A stretch of 64,000 nucleotides of DNA, taken from assembly GCA_029204045.2 (NCBI GenBank), contig CM055065.1, positions 50,869,020 through 50,933,019 on the forward strand. The letters are read 5' to 3'. Origin of the DNA: Tillandsia leiboldiana. Lineage: Eukaryota; Streptophyta; Magnoliopsida; Poales; Bromeliaceae. Under the pieces are notes generated by a model. It had not been told where the DNA came from. It saw only the letters and a list, made by a program, of their open reading frames with translations, and searched no databases. Each line of letters opens with the position of its first letter. Position 1 is the stretch's first letter. This document shows positions 55,080 through 64,000 of this stretch, one piece after another. A program made the position numbers and the translations under genes.

Positions 55080-56300
55080 CAACTTTTCAGTCTTCTTTCG
55101 ATTCTTCCCACCTACATCTAATTAAATTAATTCCTTAACGGCCTATTTGATAATGTAGTACTTAAAAATAGTATTTTTATATTATAAAATTTTTTAAAAA
55201 ATTAAAATTATTTATATATTTTTTTTACACTATAAAATTATGGATGCAATCATCACTAAATAATTAATAAATTTAATCACTTAACTTTTATAGAAATTTA
55301 TTTGTAACTAGACATTTTTACAAGAAGACGTATAAGATTAACCCTTTTATTATTACTAGTGTAGGGATCCGCGCAATGCAGCGGATATATATTATTATAG
55401 CTAAATTTATACTAAATTTATTACAACAATATAAATAAATTATTCAAAAATCTCGATATAGATCAATTCAATATCAAATTACGGAATGAAATTATGCTAC
55501 GACAAATTTATGGCACTCATCAGGATCTCGCCCTTTAGCAATAATAGAATTATGTGTTGAATTACGATTTACCGGAAAATTAGAGAAATGCATCAGCAGA
55601 CAAAAGATAAATCGTTGTAATAAATCGCCAACGATTTCGATAAAAAAATAAAATAAAATTCATAAAAAATTAAAATACGTACATAGTAAGTAATAAAATA
55701 AAGTATTAGATAAAAAAGTTGCATTAGGGTTTACAGCAACATCAAATAAAAAAAATCTGATATAGATTCCTCAGGCAAAAAATAAAAATAAAATTGCATG
55801 ATGTTTCTGTAAAGGATCGCTCACAAAGAATCAAAAGAAAGGGGCGGTGATTTTTATCTCTCGAGGTGACGACGCATTTGAAGACAACGGCAGCACGCTC
55901 CCACGTTCTATGGCGGGGCAATGTCAACAACAGGGCGCGAAAAACTCCACCAAGATCATCCCAGCAGAGTCCAAAACCAACCACTAAAACTCTTGATTCA
56001 ACCACTGCTACCACTGCGCATGCTACCACCGCCACATCGATCTCCATAATCATTGCCTACGTTCCTGGCTCCTCCATCACCGTCTTGGTTTCCACCGCCA
56101 TCACGTTCACCGCCTCCACCACCGCTACGACCACGCCGTCAAAACATCTTGTACGGGGTCTATAAAAACTTCACAAAGAAAAAGAGGAGGTAGGGTTGTA
56201 GAGAGTTGGGGGAAGCGGATGGCATATAAGAAGAAAATGTAAATTAACACCATGCTTAATTAATTTATTAAATGACAATTATGATTTCTTGAAACATCAA
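55080..56300. other. Intergenic DNA with a glycine-rich relic on the minus strand
   Basis: On the minus strand, about 56130-56000, one frame reads RRGRSGGGGGERDGGGNQDG then RSGSSG and a stop, like the C-terminal RGG region of an RNA-binding protein. An in-frame stop lies directly upstream and no other domain is seen, so I regard it as a possible pseudogene scrap only. Confidence 0.3.
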
Positions 56301-56309
56301 ACGTCACCA

Positions 56310-56430
56310 CCACTACAATAATTTAATAATGTATGTGGTGGAAATTATTATTAAATTAATTAATGCATGCAACAATAATTTAATAATGTATGTGGTGGAG
56401 ATTATTATTAAATTAATCAATGCATGCATG
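56310..56430. repeat. Tandem duplication of about 63 bp
   Basis: AATAATTTAATAATGTATGT, GGTGGAAATTATTATTAAAT and TAATTAATGCATGCA recur with few changes immediately afterwards. Confidence 0.85.
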
Positions 56431-58265
56431 TGGGGAGGTGAAGGGACGGATGTTAGAGAAGAAGAGAAGACAGGAGGTGAGAGATTGAGAGAGAGAGAGA
56501 GAGAGTAGATAATTATTGTGAAAAAAAAAAATTAAAAATATTCTAAACTATAGAGAATGCGCCACGTCACCTTAAAAATATGAGAATTCATAATATGGTA
56601 TAGATACTTATTATACACAGAACACTTGTATAATCCCTCACATACAACTATTATTCTATAGTAGCTAGGCTCAGCACACACTCACACCCAAAATTGCAAA
56701 AGAAAAATAAGATAATTTTTTTATACTCTTCATTTATTTATTTTGAATTTTATATAAATATTCTATTTGTATCTATTAAATCTTAAATTTTATCCAATCA
56801 ATTATAAATATATAAAAAAATTTGAATATGAATATAAAACTTTGTTATCTTGTTGGTAATTCTAATTCATATTTATATGTATACATTATTGTATATTATT
56901 ATTCTTCGAATAATATCTGAATAAATATTCGGCATATATTTGAATGCGAAAAAAATATCAAAATTGTGTTCAAATCCGTTTTTAATGAATATGATAAAAA
57001 ATATTTAACATCAGAGACTTATTCGTATCTGAAAAAAAAGAAAAAAAAAAAAAAGAATGTGAATCTAGTAATTCATAGAATATCCGTCCATATCTTTATC
57101 CAATGCGTGAATAAATAGTAAGCTTATTCCTAGGAGACCTGTAGTTGCAGTGTAGGTTTGAGTGTTGATCCAATAATTGGTGTGGTTAGTAGATATAATT
57201 AAAATTTTAAAATATTAAATAATTAATTCAAAATATTTTATAATTTAGATAAAGTCTGTATATATTTATAAAAAATATTAAATTAAAAATCTTGTCATTG
57301 CTCTTTTGGTCACTCGTTTGGAAACAGCTAATTAATATAGGATGGTTATATCCCAAAAAACGATCGTTGACTCCTTGGCCAATTGAAACTTCTCAACAAG
57401 GCCTTTTCTGTGGATCAATTTTAGAAATATTTGAAAAAGTCAAATTCTTTTGAAGTTATAAATTTGCCATATGTTTCTTCCCTGTTGGCAGCTTCTTTTG
57501 TGATAGCAATATTTGATAATAAAAATAATTTTGTATAGCTAAAATTAGTTGAAGGAATATCGTGTATCACGCGTAAAAGAAATATTTATATCTGTACTGT
57601 TTTAATAATTGTGAGTTTGAAAGATAAATTATCTATATATATGTACTGTTTTAATAATTATTAATTGTGAGAGAGATATATAGGTCAATAAGTTGTTTTT
57701 AGTTATGTCGAAAAAACTTTCAAACATTTTGATTTTCTTAGATTTAAAAGTATTTTATACATTTGCCATATATTTCTTTGTTCTTGGTTTTTTTTTATGT
57801 GATAGCAATATTAATAATAAAAATAATTTGGTATAGCTTAAAACTAGTTAAAGAATACCGTGTATCACGTGTAAAAGAAATATCTATATCTATACTATTT
57901 TAATAATTATGAGTTTGAGAGGTAGTAGGTTAGTCAATTCTTTTTTGTTCTGCCAAAAAAAATTTCAAACATTTTGATTTCTTTAAATTTAAGAGTGTTT
58001 TATACATTTGCCACATATTTCTTCGCTCGTGGCTATTTTTTTCGTGATATATAGCAATATTTGATAATCGGAATAATCTGATATGACTAAAACTAGCTAA
58101 AGAATATCGTGTATCACGCGTAAAAAATATATATATATATATATATCTATATTGTTTTAATAATTGTGAGTTTGAGGGGTAGGTCATCAAAGAATATCGT
58201 GTACCAAGCGTAAAAAAAATATTTATATCTGTATTGTTTTAATAATTATGAGTTTGAGAGGTAGG

Positions 58266-58267
<2 letters not shown>

Positions 58268-58329
<62 letters not shown>
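58268..58329. repeat. (TA)n microsatellite, about 31 units
   Basis: Pure TA run within the satellite-like region. Confidence 0.97.
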
Positions 58330-58333
<4 letters not shown>

Positions 58334-58739
58334 TTAATAAATATATAAGTTGTGAGAGATAGATCAGTCAGTTTTTTTTTTTTTTTAAGTCCTGTTGAAA
58401 AATTTTTTAAACATTTAGATTTTTTTTAGATTTAAGAATGTCTTGTACATTTCAGCCGTCTTTTCCCGCTCTGTCATCTATTATTTTCTGGTCTTACGTG
58501 TGTTTGAGGGATAGATTTGTCTGCTAAAAGACATTAATTCTTCCATTGGCTTAATCAGGACTGGAAAAGGAGAGCACCCAAGATCGCGTTTAGAAATTCA
58601 TTTGAGGACCAATTCTCACAATCAACGTCACAATGTGATTCACGCACTTGACATCATCATCGATCACTGTGCCATCGTCATTAATTAATATTGTCTCTGT
58701 TGCATCACTTAATTATTGCAGTAAGATGCAGCACCATAT

Positions 58740-58899
58740 GGGTATATATAAATATATATTTTGTTAAGATGTATATCTTACACGCCACCTCATCTTGAGG
58801 TGAGATTAATTTCACTCGTCACTTGATGTGACGATTAAAATAATACCTATTCCAAAATAAGATAGGATGTAGAATGTACACCACCCCCTAGCATTGTCC
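58740..58899. mobile_element. Mutator-type foldback MITE, copy 7
   Basis: 160 bp; left end GGGTATATATAAATATATAT, right end ACACCCCCTAGCATTGTCC-like. Perfect 9 bp duplication GCACCATAT at 58731-58739 and 58900-58908. Confidence 0.9.
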
Positions 58900-60059
58900 G
58901 CACCATATCGTGCCATTGCCATCCTCGTACGAACACAATAGATGCAAAAATAATTTGCTAAAATTTTACAGGACTTATCTAAATGATTGGCTATTTTATA
59001 TTAAATTTTTAATTTTTTATTATCTAATATTTTAGTTATTTAAATTTGAATCAATCAAATAAATTAAAAGAATTAGGCAATAAATTTAAAATTTTACAAA
59101 ATTAAATAATTAATTCAAAATATTTTGTAGTTTAGATAAATTCTACATTTTTTCTATCTAAAAAAATAAAAAACAATATACCTCATTTTTTTATTAATCT
59201 TTTTACCGATAGGAATGGACAATCGTTAATAATGTAGGATGGTTACATCCAGAAAATAATTGTTGACTCCTTGGTGCATCCAAGACTTCTCAGCAAGTCA
59301 TTTTAGGAGTACTTAAAATTTGTTGTGGTCTAAATTTTTCACATGTTTAAGTCTAAATTAATTAAATCTTGATTGTATATAAAGTATTTTTTTTTTCCAC
59401 TTTTGGATGTGTTTTCTGTAATAACAATATTTGATAATAAAAATAATTTGGTATAATTAAAACTAGTTGAAGAATATAGTGTATTACGCGTAAAAGAGAT
59501 AAGAGCCATACTCCTATATTTTTTTTTTTTTAGTTACCATACATCCATACCTGTTAAACGGTTCAGATTTGATTATTTTTAAGTTGTGACCTGCAATAGC
59601 AGGTCACTTTGTGGGAGGTACCGAGATACCCAAAATAGGGTTATTTTAGTCTTTTGCTTCAAAGATAATTAAGTAATTTTATCTCTATTTTAAAAAATTT
59701 TATTTTTGTAAATATTATAAATTTTAAAAATTTGAATTTAGTGAGAGTTTTTATTTTTGAAAATATTATAAATTTTAAATATTCCAATTTACTTATCGGC
59801 TTAAAAGATAATATTTTAATTATCTTTATTTAATATATTATAAATAATTTTAATTTTGGAAAATTATTTTTAGAAGTTAGAATTTAGGAATCTATTAATT
59901 TTTATTATCAATTTATACTTTAAATTATAATATATGATCTCATTATTTTAAAAGATCAAATTTTACTAGTTAAATTTAATTTAACTTAGTCCGTACAATT
60001 CTATTCTAAAAATAAATTTAAATTATATCATATATTTCTATTAAATCAAATATTTAAAC

Positions 60060-61085
60060 ACATTGAAATTTTTTAAAATTGTAATACAAAATTAGCACAT
60101 TGAAATTTTTTAAAATTATAATACAAAATTAATTAAAACTCTTTAAATTAATGCCTAAATTGTAATTCTAAAATTTTTTAAATTTAACTCTTTAAACTAA
60201 TGGCTAAATTATAATTCTAAATTTTTTTAAATTAAACTCTTTAAATTAATATCTAAATTTTAATTCTAAATCTTTTTAAATTAATGCCTAAATTGTAATT
60301 CTAAATCTCTTTAAATTAATGTCTAAATTATAATTTTAAAACTTTCTAAATTAATCTTTAAATTGTAATTCTAAAACTCTTTAAATTAATATCTAAATTA
60401 TAATTCTAAATTTTTTTAAAATAAATTCTTTAAATTAATGACTAAATTTTAATTCTAGAACTCTTTAAATTAATGCTTAAATTGTAATTCTAAAGTTTTT
60501 TAAATTAAACTCTTTAAATTAATGCCTAGATTGTCATTCTAAAACTCTTTAAATTAAACTTTTTAAATTAATGCCTAAATTGTAATTCTAAACTTTTTAA
60601 ATTAATGCCTAAATTGTAATTCTAAATTTTTTTAATTTAAACTCTTTAAATTAATGCGTAAATTGTAATTCTAAAATTCTTTAAATTAAACTCTTTAAAT
60701 TATTGCCTAAATTATAATTCTAATTTTTTTTAAATTAAACTATTTAAATTAATGCCTAAATTGTAATTCTAAAACTCTTTAAATTAATGCCTAAATTGTA
60801 ATTCTAAATTTTTTTAATTTAAACTCTTTAAATTAATGCCTAAATTTTAATTCTAAAATTTTTTAAATTAAACTCTTTAAATTAATCCATAAATTATAAT
60901 TCTAAAATTTTTTAAATTAATGCCTAAATTGTAATTCTAAAACTTTTTAAATTAATGACTAAATTGTAATTTTAAATCTTTTTAAATTAATGTCTAAATT
61001 TTAATTTTAAAATTTTTTAAATTAAACTCTTTAAATTAATAGCTAAATTGTAATTCTAAAATTTTTTAAATTAATGACTAAATTA
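60060..61085. repeat. AT-rich minisatellite, about 35-50 bp unit, roughly two dozen copies
   Basis: Units of the type TTTAAATTAATGCCTAAATT, GTAATTCTAAAACTC follow each other for about 1 kb with small substitutions; an extra TTTTTTAAATTAAACTC segment is present in some units and absent in others. Confidence 0.92.
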
Positions 61086-62600
61086 GTAGAAGGTATTTTA
61101 ATTAATATTTTTTTTGTGATGTTTAATTACGAAAATATTCTTTTTTTAAAATTACCTGTTAACCTCGTAATAAGTAAAATTATTATTTTTATTTCTTGTC
61201 GATCAACGGTTAAGATTATTTTTATTATTTATTAAAGAAAATATCAGGTATTTCTCAAGGGATAACTATATATCTATACTGTTTTAATAATTGTGAGTTT
61301 AAGAGGTAGATCATCTATATCTATACTATTTTAATAATTGTGAGTTTGAGAGGTAGATTAGTCAGCCCTTTATTATACTATCAAGAAAAATTTCGAACGA
61401 TTTGATTTTTTAGATTTGAGAGTGTTTTGTACCTTTCACCCATCTATTCATCCTACTAATTTTTATTTCCACATCTTATATGTTTAGTCAATTTTGAAAA
61501 TTAAATATTAAAAATATATTAAATTTATTTCCACATCTTATATGTTAATTCAATTTTTTCGATAGGAATCGACAATCGTTAGTAATATAGGATGGTTACA
61601 TCCAGAAAATGATTGTTGACTCCTTGGTGCATTCAAGACTTCTCAGCAAGTCATTTTACGATCTTAGCAAATTATTTTACGAGTACTTAAAATTTATTGT
61701 GGTTCTAAAATTTTCACATGTTTAAGTCTAAATTAATTAAATTTAAATTTTGATTGTATATAAGATAAAAAAAAAAATTTCCCTCTTGGATGTGTTTTCT
61801 GTAATAACAATATTTGATAATAAAAATAAATTGGTATAATTAACACTAGTTGAAGAATACAGTGTATTACGCGTAAAAGAGACAACTAGATATCTATACT
61901 GTTTTAATAATTGTGAGTTTAAGAGATGGATCATCTATATCTTTACTATCTTAATAATTATGACTTTGAGAGGTAGATTAGTCGGCCCTTTATTATACCG
62001 TCAAGAAAAATTTGGAACCATTTGATTTTTTAGATTTGAGAGCATTTTGTACATTTCATTTCACCCATCTATTCACCTTACTATCTTTTATTTTCACATC
62101 TTATATGCTAAGTCAATTTTAAAAATTAAATATTAAAAATATATTAAATTTATATATCTTACATAATTTTAAAATAAATTTAATTTTTATAAATTAAATT
62201 ATCAAACTTATAAATTTAAAGAACCAAAAATTTAAAAATATTAAATTTATCTAATTTTAACTTTTTAATTATTAAATTTTAATATTTAAATTACATGTTA
62301 CTAAATTTAAATTTATAATTTTTTAAATTCAATGCAATTTACTATAAATTTATACATTTAAAATACTTCGACATAACTTAAATTTATTTTTTTTTACAAG
62401 ATAGATTTTTATGAAAAAGGTAGAAAAAATTAGTGCATTCTTTTAAGGAATAATTTCCTGAATATTTACTATAATATCTCTAATACCCTTATAAATTTAA
62501 TATTATCAAGCCCTCTTAAATAATCACGAATATCCCGAATACTAGTAATAAATTTTTTTTTTCAAAACAATATTATTTTTATTTATTATTATATTATTAA

Positions 62601-63215
62601 TGTTGGAATTAGAGGGCAGCGAAAACTTACAAACTGGATAGCCAACGTATCCAGGAACCAAAAGCCGGATCGGATAGCTTGTTTTACTAACCTTCTTGGA
62701 TCGTCCTTGTCTTGATAATCCTTGACTCTCCACGAATCTCCTGATTGCAGATCGGATGCGCAGATCGGATCGGATCGGATGCGAAGAGGGCTACCAGAGT
62801 CCTCTTCTATGTCCACACTCCAAAACCCCGGGAACGAAGGTGGAAACCCAGAGAGAACGTAGAGAGAGAATGAGGAAGAAGAAAATCTCCTTTTCTTCTG
62901 GTGTATCGTAAGTGTATCGTAGGTTGTTCATTCCCGTATAAGGGGTTCTATTTATAGACTATTAGGACCCTTTAGGATATCCTATTTCTCACGTAGAGAT
63001 AAACAGAATATGGTTAGGATATGGGTTAAGATATGTTTCTTAACCTATAAGAAATATATCCTTATCTTTAACCCATAAGGATAAATCCTATCCTTATCCT
63101 TAACATATAAGGATAAATTCCGATCTTATCCTTAACACAAAAGGATAAATCCTAATCCAAATCTCATATGAATTGAGTCAAAAATAGAACCGGCCAATGT
63201 GGACACACGGCAACA
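62601..63215 (-). mobile_element. Copia-type 3' LTR, minus strand
   Basis: Read on the minus strand, a polypurine tract AAGTGGGAGAT (63216-63226) is directly followed by TGTTGCCGTGTGTCC (LTR start at 63215), and the LTR ends TCTAATTCCAACA at 62601. TGTTG...CAACA are the expected matching ends. Length is 615 bp. It contains a TATA box and AAGGATA/TATCCTT palindromic repeats (63040-63160). Confidence 0.8.
62949..62956 (-). promoter_or_regulatory. TATA box in the LTR
   Basis: TATAAATA on the minus strand (GTCTATAAATAGAACCCC), midway through the LTR, where the U3/R boundary of a copia LTR is expected. Confidence 0.6.
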
Positions 63216-64000
63216 ATCTCCCACTTGGCCACATTTGCCAATTTTCTCTCATATACATTCTACTCTTCATACGGGTAATGGAGCGTGCGACCAGATGGAA
63301 AAAATCACAATGCAGGAGTGCCATATTAAGTCACCACCCAACTAACATAGCACATCACTGACTAAAACGTATATGCCCCAGACATTTCAACACACACCGG
63401 ATCAAGTATCACAAATCTCCCTCCTGTAATCACAGGGCTTGACCCTATAACATCTCTTGTACTCATGATTATCTCAAGTAACACAACCGAGATAACCGCC
63501 CGGGCAATGAGTCACAAGACTTTCATGGTGTGCTATCGAAACATCTTCCTCAGCCCCTCACATTAATCTGTATCGGTCCAAGCACTTTACTAGACATGCT
63601 CCGCGAGATCGTATTTTCTCATGACCCTGAGATACACGCTAAGTTAGTTACTTTGGACCTCTACTTCATAATGTAGTTCTAAGTCGAGGGCATAAAAAGG
63701 GGTTAGTGCTCACACAGTGACATAGAGGGAAGAATATATGTCACTCTATTAACTGGTCGACAATCACATACAGTATGATATGTATGCCATGGCGGAGCAC
63801 CCACCCAATGGGTCGTGTCACGCTCTAAAACGCCATGCGAACCTTGGTCTAGGCACCACTAAGGCATCTAACCACTACACAACTCAGGTCATCTCTCTAA
63901 CCCAAGTATTTAGGTTCGGCTGCTATACAGGCTCGATATGAAATTTCACAAAAGAATTCTCATATCCAACTCCTAAGAGTCTCATCTTAAACTAATTAAG
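63216..64000 (-). mobile_element. Internal region of the copia-type element, non-coding here
   Basis: It adjoins the LTR's polypurine tract and continues to the window edge. No pol frame is found on either strand, although the C-terminus of RNase H would normally lie close to the tract. The element may have a long 3' non-coding region or be non-autonomous. The second LTR would lie outside the window. Confidence 0.6.

Larger units (their letters stand above)
57320..62110. repeat. Satellite-like repeat region, several diverged copies
   Basis: GATAGCAATATTTGATAATA, AAAATAATTTGGTATAGCTA and CGTGTATCACGCGTAAAAGA, followed by TTTTAATAATTGTGAGTTTG, recur near 57500, 57800, 58043, 59417 and 61800, with a partial copy near 58190. 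A second landmark (AGGATGGTTACATCCAGAAA, TTGTTGACTCCTTGGTGCAT) recurs near 57340, 59240 and 61590, showing a longer unit of about 2 kb. No gene seen. Confidence 0.85.

Noticed and set aside
55866..56165. A 99-codon plus-strand frame rich in Thr, and the glycine-rich frame opposite
   Set aside because: The Thr-rich frame is the complement of a GGT-rich stretch; the Gly-rich frame has an upstream stop and no second domain. Not called as a gene.
60060..61085. CRISPR-like array
   Set aside because: Units are contiguous AT-rich minisatellite repeats without unique spacers, in plant nuclear DNA.
1..64000. tRNA, rRNA or other structured RNA genes
   Set aside because: None recognised by eye; a covariance-model search would be needed to exclude small RNA genes.

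Overview
This window is nuclear DNA of a flowering plant, most likely a monocot. The reasons are intron-containing genes with GT-AG splice sites, GC-rich 5' coding exons set in very AT-rich intergenic DNA, Rx-type CC-NBS-LRR (CNL) disease-resistance genes of the RGA class, a DUF247 gene, many small inverted-repeat transposons (MITEs) and CCCTAAA-type telomere-like repeats. The species cannot be fixed from sequence alone; pineapple-like monocots would fit, but that is a guess. No bacterial-type system is present.

Layout. 0-10 kb: a CNL cluster on the minus strand, with a CNL that runs off the left edge and is frameshifted near its start (1-776), a complete single-exon CNL (4131-7685) and a plus-strand C-terminal LRR remnant (9345-10140). 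Matching upstream and flanking segments show that the two minus-strand CNLs arose by tandem duplication. 11-16 kb: two housekeeping genes, a DTW-domain tRNA-uridine aminocarboxypropyltransferase (11555-12667, minus) and a three-exon TMEM14/FAX-type membrane protein (13950-16061, plus). 17.8-26.8 kb: a graveyard holding a gypsy gag zinc-knuckle remnant, a CNL pseudogene split at its P-loop by a retroelement-like insertion, a tandem A-B-A'-B' duplication and about 2.7 kb of TTTAAAATTT-type repeats. 28.5-32 kb: a plus-strand CNL with an intact NB-ARC and a decayed C-terminus. 34.6-39.7 kb: an 11-exon TOM1/TOM3-family seven-pass membrane protein gene with one GC-AG intron. 44-46.8 kb: a four-exon gene joining two ubiquitin-like domains to a Myb/SANT-like domain, the most unusual gene here. 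51.2-52.7 kb: a DUF247 gene with one frame break. 53-62.5 kb: gene-free, AT-rich, with satellite-like and minisatellite repeats. 62.6-64 kb: a copia-type LTR and adjoining internal sequence of an element that continues off the right edge.

Mobile DNA. Seven copies of one small foldback MITE family (78-181 bp, TIR core near GGNAATGCTANNTGTACACC) each sit between 9-10 bp target-site duplications, as expected for Mutator-superfamily derivatives. A separate 570 bp MITE, also with a 9 bp duplication, carries an internal block of degenerate telomere-like repeats. A 541 bp hAT-like foldback with a near-perfect 8 bp duplication holds a long (TA)n tract.

The genes do not form one pathway. The CNLs act in intracellular pathogen sensing. 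The TOM1-like protein is a host membrane protein of the family known from tobamovirus replication. The DTW and FAX-like genes act in tRNA modification and lipid/membrane transport.
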